Shown here: piece after piece, positions 11,982 to 20,591 of the stretch
Numbering within the stretch: the stretch's first letter is position 1
Layout: every line of letters begins with the position of its first letter
Assembly: GCF_042648805.1 (NCBI RefSeq)
Contig: NZ_JBHRXZ010000002.1
Location: forward strand, 62,001 to 126,000
DNA length: 64,000 nt
Source of the DNA: Azomonas tarimensis
GTDB lineage: Bacteria; Pseudomonadota; Gammaproteobacteria; Pseudomonadales; Pseudomonadaceae
Reading direction: 5' to 3'
Translations under genes and position numbers: made by a program
Notes under the pieces: model-generated
What the model saw: only the letters and a program-made list of their open reading frames with translations
Told to the model about the DNA's origin: nothing
Databases searched by the model: none

Positions 11982-13412
11982 TCAGCGCCCCCTGCGCTCG
12001 CGACCGGCCTGGTCCCAGATACCCGGCGTCAATTTGCCGCGCAGCTCGGGGAACTGCTCAGCCTCGAACACAGGCTGGCGACCGGCGCTGCGCTGCGCCT
12101 GGTAGTCAGCCTGCAGACGCTTGACCAGGCGAAACAGCAGCATAATGGCGATGAGGTTGGTAATCGCCATCAGGCCCATCGAAACGTCGGCCAGGTTCCA
12201 GATGAATGGCAAGGAAGCCAGCGCACCGAACATGACCATTGCCAGCACCAGCAATCGAAAAATGGCCAGCCCGGCCGGGTGGCTGCGCTCAAGAAACACC
12301 AGACAACTCTCGGCGTAGAAGTAATTGGCCACGATCGAGGTGAATGCGAAGAAAAGCACCACCACCGCCAGGAAGTACTGGGCCCAGCCTCCCACCTGAC
12401 TGGACAGCGCATTCTGTACCAGCTCGATGCCCTCGCCCTCCTGCGGACCGGCCAGCAGGATGATCGAAGCCGACGCGGTACAGATCAACAGGGTATCGAT
12501 GAACACCCCGGTCATCTGCACGAAGCCCTGGGACACCGGATGCGGCGGATGAGGCGCGGCAGCAGCAGCGGCATTGGGCGACGAACCCATGCCTGCCTCG
12601 TTGGAGAACAGCCCTCGGCGAAAGCCATGCATGATCGCCGCGCCGATCCCCCCCGCAGCGGCCTCGTGCAAGCCGAACGCGCTCTGCACGATCAGCGCGA
12701 TGATGCCCGGCATTTGCGTGATGTTAAGGATGATCAGCACTACCGCCACCAACATGTAGGCCGCGGCCATGAAGGGCACGGCCACCGCCGAGAACCGTGC
12801 GATGGTACGGGCGCCGCCAAAGATGATCAGTGCAGTCATGGCTACCACCGCCAGCCCCACCGGCCAGGCAGGCAGGCCGAACGCGTTCTGCATGGCGCCA
12901 CTGATGGTGTTCGCCTGTACCGAATTGAACACGAAGCCAAAGGCGATGATGAGAAAGATCGAGAACAGCACGCCCATCCAGCGCGCTCCCAGGCCTTTTT
13001 CCATGTAATAAGCCGGCCCACCGCGAAACTGGCCCTGGTCGTCGCGCACCTTGAACAACTGGGCCAGGGTCGCCTCGACAAAAGCGGTGGCCATCCCCAC
13101 CAGCGCGATCATCCACATCCAGAAGATCGCACCGGGGCCGCCGAGGGTGATGGCCACTGCGACTCCTGCGATATTGCCTGTGCCGACCCGCGCCGCCAGG
13201 GTGGTACATAACGCCTGGAAGGGGGTGATTCCAGAGGCGTCGACCGGTCCGCCACCCTTGATCACCGAGAAGGCATGGCCAAAGTGGCGGAACTGGATGA
13301 ACCCCAGGCGCAGGGTGAAATACAGACCGCAACCCACCAATAGCCAGATGAGGATCATTCCCCAGATCAGGTTGTTCAGCAGGTCGACAATCTGATTGGC
13401 GAGCTCGGCCAT
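11982..13412 (-). CDS. sodium:alanine/glycine symporter (AgcS family)
   Basis: A 476-residue polytopic membrane protein of the alanine or glycine:cation symporter family. It shows the N-terminal helix followed by GCGLYFTLRLGFIQFRHFGHA, the family hallmark GTGNIAGVAVAITLGGPGA, and GLFSNEAGMGSSPNAAAA; about ten further hydrophobic segments follow. It would import a small neutral amino acid with sodium across the inner membrane. The exact substrate cannot be told. It sits between rnhB and dnaE, a place where an amino acid permease is also found in P. aeruginosa, so it is not a recent insertion. Confidence 0.9.
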   Translation of the reverse strand: MAELANQIVDLLNNLIWGMILIWLLVGCGLYFTLRLGFIQFRHFGHAFSVIKGGGPVDASGITPFQALCTTLAARVGTGNIAGVAVAITLGGPGAIFWMWMIALVGMATAFVEATLAQLFKVRDDQGQFRGGPAYYMEKGLGARWMGVLFSIFLIIAFGFVFNSVQANTISGAMQNAFGLPAWPVGLAVVAMTALIIFGGARTIARFSAVAVPFMAAAYMLVAVVLIILNITQMPGIIALIVQSAFGLHEAAAGGIGAAIMHGFRRGLFSNEAGMGSSPNAAAAAAPHPPHPVSQGFVQMTGVFIDTLLICTASASIILLAGPQEGEGIELVQNALSSQVGGWAQYFLAVVVLFFAFTSIVANYFYAESCLVFLERSHPAGLAIFRLLVLAMVMFGALASLPFIWNLADVSMGLMAITNLIAIMLLFRLVKRLQADYQAQRSAGRQPVFEAEQFPELRGKLTPGIWDQAGRERRGR

Positions 13413-13508
13413 TTAGAGATCTCCAGGCGGTTCGAATGCGCGTGCCGCTTCGATGCCCTGGGTGGACCTCAGGTACCAGCAAGTGTTTCGCCGCGTTTCC
13501 GTGAAGAA

Positions 13509-14141
13509 CTACATCAACGGCGCTGCGATGCCCACCTCTTCGATCAGTGGCTCGAGTAGCATCCTCACGGGGGCGAACGAGCGACGGTGAATGGGCGTGG
13601 GGCCGAGCCGCTGCAGCGCTTCGAGGTGTACCGCCGTCGCGTAGCCCTTGTGCGAAGCGAACCCGTAGCCTGGATAGTGCAGATCCATCTGGCCCATCTC
13701 GCGGTCCCGACTCACCTTGGCCAGGATCGATGCCGCGGCAATTGCCGGCACCTGCGCATCGCCCTGGATCACCGGCGCGCTGGGCACTGCCAGCGCCGGG
13801 CAACGGTTGCCATCGATCAGCGCCAACCGCGGGGTGACGCCGAGCCCCTCGACTGCCCGTTGCATCGCCAGCATGGTGGCGTGCAGGATGTTGAGCCGAT
13901 CGATCTCCTCGACGTCCGCGCGGGCGATCGACCAGGCCAGCGCCTTGCTGCAAATCTCGTCGAACAGCGCCTCGCGACGTGCCTGGCTGAGCTTTTTCGA
14001 ATCGTTAAGGCCACAAATCGGCCGGGCCGGATCAAGGATCACCGCCGCGGTGACCACGGGTCCGCACAGCGGGCCACGGCCAACTTCGTCTACCCCGGCG
14101 ACCAACTCCTCGACCAGCGCGAAGTCGAGCCCCGTCTGCAT
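13509..14141 (-). CDS. rnhB: ribonuclease HII
   Basis: RnhB removes ribonucleotides from DNA-RNA hybrids. From the ATG at 14141 the protein has 210 residues with the acidic active-site motif AGVDEVGRGPLCGPVV near the start, the downstream conserved Asp in LALIDGNRCPAL, and the SILAKVSRDREM segment with YPGYGFASHKGY. A longer frame to 14198 lies inside lpxB and was rejected. The start overlaps the lpxB stop by one base (TGATG), so it is translationally coupled to the lipid A operon. Confidence 0.96.
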   Translation of the reverse strand: MQTGLDFALVEELVAGVDEVGRGPLCGPVVTAAVILDPARPICGLNDSKKLSQARREALFDEICSKALAWSIARADVEEIDRLNILHATMLAMQRAVEGLGVTPRLALIDGNRCPALAVPSAPVIQGDAQVPAIAAASILAKVSRDREMGQMDLHYPGYGFASHKGYATAVHLEALQRLGPTPIHRRSFAPVRMLLEPLIEEVGIAAPLM

Positions 14142-15292
14142 CAGGCCACTCCCGCCAGCGTCAGCACTGCATCGGCTGCCTGCGCCGAGGCGTCGCAACG
14201 CAGCGTGCGATGGATACTGTCGAAACCTTCGGTCTGCACGTCGCCATGCTCGAGCAGGGGCGACAGCGACTCGGCCAGGGCGTCGGCCGTCGCCGCCTCC
14301 TGGATGAGTTCCGGCACCAACAGCCGTTCGGCCAGCAGATTGGGCAGGGACACGTACGGGCTTTTGACCATGCGCCGAAGGATGCGATAGGTCAGCGGAG
14401 CCACCCGATAGGCCACCACCATGGGCCGCTTGAACAGCAGCGCCTCCAGGGTGGCGGTACCCGAGGCGATCAGTACCGCATTGCAGGCTGCCAGCGCTTC
14501 ATGGGAGCGGCCGTCGAGTAAGGTCAGCGGCAGGTCGCGTCGAGCCAGCATTGCCTCGATCTGCTGACGTCGTTGCGGGGTGGCACAGGGCAGGACGAAG
14601 TGCGCGCCAGGCCGCATGAAGCGCAGCCGTTCCGCCGCGTCGAGAAACAGCTCACCCAGCTTGGCTATCTCGGCACCACGGCTGCCTGGCATCAGCGCGA
14701 CGATGAATTCCCGGTCAGGCAGGTCCAGCATCCGGCGCGCGGCGGCACGATCGGCCTCCAGCGGAATGGCGTCGGCCAGCGGGTGGCCGACGAAGCGAAC
14801 CGGCACCTGATGCTCGTCATAAAAGCGCGCCTCGAAGGGAAACAGCGTCAACATCAGGTCGCAGGCTTCACGGATCTTGAACACCCGTTTCTGCCGCCAG
14901 GCCCAGACCGAAGGGCTGACGTAGTGAACCGTACGGATGCCACCCTGGCGCAACTTGAGTTCGAGATCGAGATTGAAATCCGGCGCGTCTATGCCGATGA
15001 AGACATCGGGGCGCGCCTGCAGCAAGTCCTTGAGCAGCCGCTTGCGCCGCTGCAGCAACTCGGGCAAACGCCCCAGGACCTCGACCAGGCCCATGACCGC
15101 CAGGCGCTCCTGCGGGAAGTAGGAGACCATGCCCTCCGCTTCCATTCGAGGGCCACCCACGCCGATGAAGTGCACCTGGGGATGACGTGCCTTGAGCGCC
15201 CGCATCAGCCCAGCACCCAGGATATCTCCGGAGGCTTCGCCAGCGACCAGGGCGATGCACAGGCGACGCCCGGACTCAGCGGGTGATGCCAC
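14141..15292 (-). CDS. lpxB: lipid-A-disaccharide synthase
   Basis: LpxB (family GT19) condenses UDP-2,3-diacylglucosamine with lipid X to form the lipid A disaccharide at the inner membrane. The recognisable start is LCIALVAGEASGDILGAGL; further motifs include GVGGPRMEAEGM, FIGIDAPDFNLDLE and MPGSRGAEIAKL. The frame is open to 15373, but the first 27 residues are Arg-rich and lie over lpxA. I chose GTG at 15292, which gives 383 residues, has an AGG-containing stretch upstream and overlaps lpxA by 17 bp. The start is less certain than the gene. Confidence 0.93.
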   Translation of the reverse strand: MASPAESGRRLCIALVAGEASGDILGAGLMRALKARHPQVHFIGVGGPRMEAEGMVSYFPQERLAVMGLVEVLGRLPELLQRRKRLLKDLLQARPDVFIGIDAPDFNLDLELKLRQGGIRTVHYVSPSVWAWRQKRVFKIREACDLMLTLFPFEARFYDEHQVPVRFVGHPLADAIPLEADRAAARRMLDLPDREFIVALMPGSRGAEIAKLGELFLDAAERLRFMRPGAHFVLPCATPQRRQQIEAMLARRDLPLTLLDGRSHEALAACNAVLIASGTATLEALLFKRPMVVAYRVAPLTYRILRRMVKSPYVSLPNLLAERLLVPELIQEAATADALAESLSPLLEHGDVQTEGFDSIHRTLRCDASAQAADAVLTLAGVA

Positions 15293-16052
15293 GGGTGGAC
15301 GCCTGGATCGAATCTCTGAAAATCGCCACCTCGGTGAACGCCGACGCATCCTCTGCCATCTCGGCAAGCGCATCCTGCACCGTCAAACCCTTGCGATACA
15401 CCACTCGATAGGCTCGACGCAGTGCCTGCATGGCCTCTTCGCTGACCCCCCGACGGCGCATGCCTTCGAAGTTCATGCTGCGCGCCTCGGCTGGATTGCC
15501 GAACACCGTGACGAAGGCTGGCACGTCCTTGCCGATCGCCGTGCCCATGCCGGAAAAACTGTGCGGGCCAATGTGGCAGTACTGGTGGACCAGGGTGTAG
15601 CCCGAGAGGATCGCCCAGTCCCCAACATGAACATGACCGGCGAGCGCGGTGTTGTTGACGAGGATGCAGTGGTTGCCGATCACGCTGTCATGGCCGATGT
15701 GCGCATAGGCCATGATCAGGTTGTGGTCGCCGATGGTGGTTTCATGGCGATCCTGCACCGTGCCGCGATGGATGGTGACCCCTTCGCGGATGACATTGTG
15801 GTCGCCGATGACCAGCCGGGTCGCCTCGCCCTTGTACTTCAGGTCCGGCGTGTCCTCGCCCACCGAGGAAAACTGGTAGATGCGGTTGTGTCGCCCGATA
15901 CGGGTCGGGCCCTTGAGGATCACATGAGGCCCGACCACCGTGCCCTCGCCGATCTCGACATCCGCACCGATGATCGACCACGGGCCCACTTCCACGTCCG
16001 GGGCGAGGCGCGCCCCCGGATCGATGATGGCTCGAGAGTCGATCAAACTCAT
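15276..16052 (-). CDS. lpxA: acyl-ACP--UDP-N-acetylglucosamine O-acyltransferase
   Basis: LpxA adds the first hydroxyacyl chain to UDP-GlcNAc in lipid A synthesis. From ATG 16052 the protein is 258 residues, begins MSLIDSRAIIDPGARLAP and is made of left-handed beta-helix hexapeptide repeats (for example IGADVEIGEGTVVGPHVIL). The catalytic His region reads MAYAHIGHDSVIGNHC near residue 125. An upstream in-frame start at 16088 lies inside fabZ and was rejected. The start overlaps the fabZ stop by 4 bp, and the end overlaps lpxB. Confidence 0.98.
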   Translation of the reverse strand: MSLIDSRAIIDPGARLAPDVEVGPWSIIGADVEIGEGTVVGPHVILKGPTRIGRHNRIYQFSSVGEDTPDLKYKGEATRLVIGDHNVIREGVTIHRGTVQDRHETTIGDHNLIMAYAHIGHDSVIGNHCILVNNTALAGHVHVGDWAILSGYTLVHQYCHIGPHSFSGMGTAIGKDVPAFVTVFGNPAEARSMNFEGMRRRGVSEEAMQALRRAYRVVYRKGLTVQDALAEMAEDASAFTEVAIFRDSIQASTRGITR

Positions 16053-16495
16053 AGCTTGTGTTCCGCGCAGATGATTTCGGCGGAGCACACCGGCTTGTCA
16101 CCGACCCGGGCCTGGCAATCGAACTTCCAGATGCCTCGCTTCACGCTGAGGAAGGTGGCTTCCAGGATCAGTTGGTCGCCCGGGGTGACGGGCTGGCGAA
16201 ACCGCAGCTTGTCGGATCCGACGAAATAATAGAGCGTGCCGTCAGCAGGGCGGACATTGAGCATCTTGAAGCCCAGGATGCCTGCGGCCTGGGCCATGGC
16301 TTCGATGATCAGGACGCCCGGCATGATGGGGTGCTGGGGGAAATGCCCGTTGAAGAACGGTTCGTTGATGGTCACGTTCTTGTAGGCGCTGATGCGCTTG
16401 GTTTCCGCTTCCAGCTCGAGCTCCACCACGCGATCCACCAGCAGGAAGGGATAACGGTGTGGCAGGTACTCGCGAATTTCGTTGATGTCCATCAT
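16049..16495 (-). CDS. fabZ: 3-hydroxyacyl-ACP dehydratase FabZ
   Basis: FabZ dehydrates beta-hydroxyacyl-ACP in fatty acid elongation, in competition with LpxA and LpxD for the same acyl pool. The 148-residue hot-dog protein begins MMDINEIREYLPHRYPFLLVD and has the catalytic His in GHFPQHPIMPGV (about residue 50) and the catalytic Glu in IEAMAQAAG (about residue 64). It lies between lpxD (82 bp) and lpxA (4-bp overlap), the usual place in gammaproteobacteria. Confidence 0.98.
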   Translation of the reverse strand: MMDINEIREYLPHRYPFLLVDRVVELELEAETKRISAYKNVTINEPFFNGHFPQHPIMPGVLIIEAMAQAAGILGFKMLNVRPADGTLYYFVGSDKLRFRQPVTPGDQLILEATFLSVKRGIWKFDCQARVGDKPVCSAEIICAEHKL

Positions 16496-16577
16496 TTCAG
16501 GGAATGGCCTGTGAAGAGGTGGGTACCGAGCAGACCGACGATCCAGCGCCGGGATGTCGCTGGCTCAGTCGGCAGGT

Positions 16578-17639
16578 TCAGGCATCAGAAGCGGTATCGT
16601 CGCCGGAAGTCACGGCAGCGAGCCCTTTTTCAACTTGTTGCAGGCGGCGGAACATGTCGTCGAGGTGCCTCATCCGCGCGGCGCTCTTTCTCCACTCGGC
16701 GGCCGGCTGCATGGCGGTCCCCGAGGAATATACGCCAGGCTCGGTAATCGAGCGGGTGACCATGGTCATGCCGGTGACGAACACGTTGTCGCAGACCTCG
16801 ATGTGCCCCACCATCCCGACCCCACCGGCGATCATGCAGTGACGGCCGATCTTGGTACTCCCGGAAATGCCGGCACACCCGGCCATCGCAGTATGCTCGC
16901 CGATCTGCACGTTGTGCGCGATCATGATCTGGTTATCGAGTTTCACCCCGTCGCCGATCAGGGTATCGGACAGCGCACCGCGATCGACCGTGGTATTGGC
17001 ACCAATCTCGACGTCGTCGCCAATTCGCACACCACCAAGCTGGGCGACCTTTTTCCAGCGGCCCTGATCATTGGCGAAACCAAATCCCTCACCGCCGATG
17101 ACGGCGCCGGACTGGATCACCACACGCTTGCCGATGATCACGTCGTGGTAAAGCGTCACGCGCGGTGCCAGGCGACCGCCCTCACCCAACTGCGAGCGGG
17201 CACCGATAAAGCTCTGGGCGCCAATCACCACGTCAGGTCCGATCACCACCCCCTGCTCGATCACCACACAGGGTCCGATCGAGGCGCTGGGGTCGACCTG
17301 CGCATCCTCAGCGATCACCGCGGTCGGATGCACGCCGGCAGCGGCAACGGGACGACTCTCGAAGAGTTCGGAAATCGCGGCGAAGGCGACATAGGGATCC
17401 GGCACCACCAGGGCCGCACCAGCGAATAGCGCCTGATCCTCCTCCTTGAGCAGGACGGCGGCGGCACGGCAATCGGCGAGGTACTTGCGGTACTGGTTGT
17501 TGGCCAGAAAACTCAACTGCCCGGGCCCGGCTTCCTGCAGCGTAGCCAGCCCCGTGACAGGGGTTTGCGGATCGCCCTTGAGCGTCGCGCCTATCCGAGA
17601 CGCCAGCTCTTCCAGGGTATACACAGCCATCTTCGTCAT
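16578..17639 (-). CDS. lpxD: UDP-3-O-acylglucosamine N-acyltransferase
   Basis: LpxD adds the second, N-linked hydroxyacyl chain to UDP-acylglucosamine. The 353-residue protein has an N-terminal uridine-binding domain (TGLATLQEAGPGQLSFLAN), then a long left-handed beta-helix of hexapeptide repeats with GGEGFGFAND and the catalytic-His segment IMIAHNVQIGEHTAMAG, and a C-terminal helix (DDMFRRLQQVEKGLAAV). The sequence is very close to the Pseudomonas protein as remembered. It begins one base after the skp stop. A second Met three codons in (MAVYTLEEL, 17630) is a possible alternative start. Confidence 0.97.
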   Translation of the reverse strand: MTKMAVYTLEELASRIGATLKGDPQTPVTGLATLQEAGPGQLSFLANNQYRKYLADCRAAAVLLKEEDQALFAGAALVVPDPYVAFAAISELFESRPVAAAGVHPTAVIAEDAQVDPSASIGPCVVIEQGVVIGPDVVIGAQSFIGARSQLGEGGRLAPRVTLYHDVIIGKRVVIQSGAVIGGEGFGFANDQGRWKKVAQLGGVRIGDDVEIGANTTVDRGALSDTLIGDGVKLDNQIMIAHNVQIGEHTAMAGCAGISGSTKIGRHCMIAGGVGMVGHIEVCDNVFVTGMTMVTRSITEPGVYSSGTAMQPAAEWRKSAARMRHLDDMFRRLQQVEKGLAAVTSGDDTASDA

Positions 17640-17640
17640 A

Positions 17641-18144
17641 TCAACGCAGCTGGTTCATGCGCTCGATGACCTGGCGGGTGATGTCAAACTGCGGCTTGAC
17701 ATCCACGACCGCGCCACGCTCGAGGACAAGATCGAAGTTGCCACGCTTGATGACTTCCTCGACCGCCTGGTCCAGCTTCGGCTTGAGCTGCTTGAGCATT
17801 TCCCGGTCGGACATGGCCTTGGCTTCGTTCAGCTCCTTGGACTGGAACTGGAAATCCCGGACCTTTTGCTTGAACTCGAGCTCGAGCCGTTCCTGCTCAG
17901 CCTGCTGCATCTTGTCGCCGTCCTTGGCCACGCGATCCTGGATACGCTTGGCGTCGTCCTCGAGCCGCTTGAGCTTGTCGAGCTGAGGGCCGAATTTCTT
18001 TTCCGCATCGACGGCATAACGCTTGGCGGCGTCGGACTCCAACAGCGCCATCTGGTAATTGAGCACCGCGATCTTCATTTCGGCATACGCTGGAGCCGCC
18101 ATGAAAGCCAGGGCCAGGAAAGCTACTTGGGTCAACTTGCGCAC
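17641..18144 (-). CDS. skp: periplasmic chaperone Skp/OmpH
   Basis: Skp holds unfolded outer-membrane proteins in the periplasm on their way to BamA. From GTG at 18144 the product has 167 residues: a signal peptide (VRKLTQVAFLALAFMAAPAYA, cleavage after AYA at residue 21), then a beta-strand start (EMKIAVLNYQMALLES) and long charged helices rich in Lys, Glu and Gln that form the tentacles. The GTG has a good GGAG ribosome-binding site ten bases upstream, whereas the ATG at 18192 overlaps the bamA stop and would spoil the signal peptide. It lies directly between bamA and lpxD. Confidence 0.93.
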   Translation of the reverse strand: MRKLTQVAFLALAFMAAPAYAEMKIAVLNYQMALLESDAAKRYAVDAEKKFGPQLDKLKRLEDDAKRIQDRVAKDGDKMQQAEQERLELEFKQKVRDFQFQSKELNEAKAMSDREMLKQLKPKLDQAVEEVIKRGNFDLVLERGAVVDVKPQFDITRQVIERMNQLR

Positions 18145-18191
18145 GGTAAAACTACTCCAGGTTAAAGCCCGCAGCCCACGGCTCCAGGTCA

Positions 18192-20543
18192 TCAGAAGGT
18201 CTGCCCCAGCGAGAACTGGAAGACTTGCGTGTCGGCATTATCAGGCTTCATCACCGGCATCGCCAGGCTGAAGCTCAAGGGGCCGAGCGCGGTGATCCAG
18301 GTCAGCCCCACGCCGACCGAGCTGGCCATTTCACTGAAGTCGATGCTGGTGCAGGACGGCGAAGTGGACGGGCAGTCAGTGTCGAAGGCATTACCGATGT
18401 CCCAGAACAGCGACGTCCGCAGCGAACGCTGATCCTGCACGAATGGCATCGGGAACAATACCTCCATACCGCCGGTGACCAGCAGATTGCCGCCGAACGG
18501 CAGCGGGCGCTGATCGGGGTCGGCGACGGTCCCGGGGTTGCTTCCGTCGCTGGGCGTGCTGCGCGGTCCCAGGGTGCTGTCGCGGAATCCGCGGACAGAA
18601 TTGAAGCCACCGGCGTAATAGTGCTCGTAGAACGGCAGGTCCGAGGTGGAACCATAGGAGTCCCCATAACCCAGGCGGGTATGCACCCGCAGAGTGTAGT
18701 CACGACTCATGGGGAAGAATATCTGGCCGCTGTAGTCGAGCTTGTAGAACGAGAGGTCGCTACCGGGGATGGTGGTTTCCAGCACCAGGCTCTGGGAGTT
18801 GCCCCGAGTCGCCAGCACGCCGCGGTTCAGGGTCGATTTCGACCAGCCTACCGAGGCCTTGAAATTGAGGTATTCGTCGCCCTCGTCTTCAAGGAAGTTG
18901 AAGATCTCATCCACGGTGTAGCGGCCGGTATCGATGCTGTCCTGCTGCACCGACAGCCCGAAGTTGAGCCGCGATTCCTCGCTGATCGGATAGCCGATGT
19001 TGATACCGCCACCAAGGCTGTCCACCGCATAGCTGGCGATGTCGTAGCTCAGATCGTCATAGTCGGTGCTGCGATAGAAAGCGTTGTAGCCCAGGCTGAC
19101 ACCATCTTCGGTCCAGTAGGGATCGACGAAACTGAAGTTGTACCGGGTCTGGTATTCGCTGCGGTTCAGGCCGATGCTGACGCGGTTGCCGGTACCGAGA
19201 AAGTTGTTCTGGCTGATGGCGCCGCCAAGGATCAGGCCCGCGTTCTGAGCAAAACCGATGCTCGCGGTGATCGAGCCCGACGGCTGTTCCTCGACGCTGT
19301 AGTTCACGTCGATCTGGTCGACAGTGCCCGGTACCTGCGGGGTCTCGACGTTTACCTCGCGGAAGAAGCCCAGGCGCTCCAGGCGCGTCTTGGACTGATC
19401 GATCAGGTACGTGGATGCCCAACCGCCCTCCATCTGACGCATTTCACGACGCAACACTTCGTCTTCGGTCTTGGTGTTGCCGCGGAAATTGATGCGGTTG
19501 ACGTAGGCACGGTTGCCCGGCTCCACCACAAAGGTCAGGGTGACGCTGTTGTCGTCATCGTGCGGCTCGGGCACACCGGTCACGTTGGCGAAGGTATAGC
19601 CCTCGTTGCCCAGGCGGCGGGTGATCAGCTCGGACGTGGTGGTCATGACCTGGCGAGAGAACACCTGCCCCGGCTGGGCGACCAACAATGCCTCGACTTC
19701 CTCGCGCGGAATCTTGAGATCGCCGCTCAGGCGCACGTCGCGCAGCGTATAGCGCTCGCCTTCGGCGATATTGACGGTAATGTAGACGTCGCGCTTGTCA
19801 GGCGTGATCGAGACCTGGGTCGAGGTGATATCCATATTGATATAACCGCGGTCCAGGTAATGCGAGCGCAATCGCTCCAGGTCACCGGCCAGCCGCTCGC
19901 GGGCATACTTGTCATCGTTGCGAAAGAACGACAGCCAATTGGTGGTGCGCAACTGGAACAGCCGGCTCAGTTCCTCATCGGAGAACTCGGTATTGCCCAC
20001 GACATTGATGTGCTTGATCGCGGCGACCGAACCTTCGTTGATATTGATGCGCAGCGCCACTCGATTGCGCGGCTGGGCCACTACCTCGGTCTCGATATTG
20101 GCCGAGTAGCGTCCCTGCCCCACGTACTGGCGAAGCAGCTCGTTGCGCACCCCTTCCAGAGTGGCCTGCTGGAAGATCTCACCCTCGGCCAGTCCAGACT
20201 GCTGGAGCCCCCGCAGCAGATCTTCGCTCTTGATGACCTTGTTGCCTTCGATGGTGATTTCGGAAATCGACGGTCGCTCGACAACGCTGATGACGAGGAC
20301 GTCATTTTCGCGACCGAGCTGGATATCCTGGAAGAAGCCTGTCCTGAACAGGGCACGGGTCGCATCGACCAGCCGCCCATCGTCCACCGCATCACCCACA
20401 TTGAGCGGAAGCGCGCCAAACACGCTGCCGGCGGAGACCCGCTGCAGCCCGTTGACTCGAATATCTGTGATGGTGAAGGACTCGGCGTGAACTTCGGCAA
20501 TCATCAATGCGGATATCACCGCAGGTAGCAGCAGACGTTTCAT
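18192..20543 (-). CDS. bamA: outer membrane protein assembly factor BamA
   Basis: BamA is the core of the machine that inserts beta-barrel proteins into the outer membrane. From ATG 20543 the protein has 783 residues: signal peptide MKRLLLPAVISALMIAEVHA (cleavage after residue 20), five POTRA domains (about 21-420, starting SFTITDIRVNGLQRVSAG), and a 16-strand barrel with the conserved VRGF motif of loop 6 (FNSVRGFRDSTLGP, near residue 650) and a terminal aromatic residue (FSLGQTF). An upstream start at 20564 would put charges before the signal peptide and was rejected. It is 48 bp downstream of rseP. Confidence 0.97.
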   Translation of the reverse strand: MKRLLLPAVISALMIAEVHAESFTITDIRVNGLQRVSAGSVFGALPLNVGDAVDDGRLVDATRALFRTGFFQDIQLGRENDVLVISVVERPSISEITIEGNKVIKSEDLLRGLQQSGLAEGEIFQQATLEGVRNELLRQYVGQGRYSANIETEVVAQPRNRVALRININEGSVAAIKHINVVGNTEFSDEELSRLFQLRTTNWLSFFRNDDKYARERLAGDLERLRSHYLDRGYINMDITSTQVSITPDKRDVYITVNIAEGERYTLRDVRLSGDLKIPREEVEALLVAQPGQVFSRQVMTTTSELITRRLGNEGYTFANVTGVPEPHDDDNSVTLTFVVEPGNRAYVNRINFRGNTKTEDEVLRREMRQMEGGWASTYLIDQSKTRLERLGFFREVNVETPQVPGTVDQIDVNYSVEEQPSGSITASIGFAQNAGLILGGAISQNNFLGTGNRVSIGLNRSEYQTRYNFSFVDPYWTEDGVSLGYNAFYRSTDYDDLSYDIASYAVDSLGGGINIGYPISEESRLNFGLSVQQDSIDTGRYTVDEIFNFLEDEGDEYLNFKASVGWSKSTLNRGVLATRGNSQSLVLETTIPGSDLSFYKLDYSGQIFFPMSRDYTLRVHTRLGYGDSYGSTSDLPFYEHYYAGGFNSVRGFRDSTLGPRSTPSDGSNPGTVADPDQRPLPFGGNLLVTGGMEVLFPMPFVQDQRSLRTSLFWDIGNAFDTDCPSTSPSCTSIDFSEMASSVGVGLTWITALGPLSFSLAMPVMKPDNADTQVFQFSLGQTF

Positions 20544-20591
20544 GAAGTCCTTTCTTGTGAACAATAAGACTAACGGGGCGATACCCCGACT

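Noticed and set aside
11982..13412. AgcS symporter as a horizontally acquired insert between rnhB and dnaE
   Set aside because: Base composition looks like its neighbours, and an amino acid permease is at the same place in P. aeruginosa as I recall it.
18225..20528. 767-codon plus-strand frame across bamA, and similar long antisense frames over dnaE/AgcS (10362-13211), eno (2037-3632) and pyrG (4178-5752)
   Set aside because: Same GC-codon effect as above. The sense genes are complete with conserved motifs, and the antisense frames often run across two genes.
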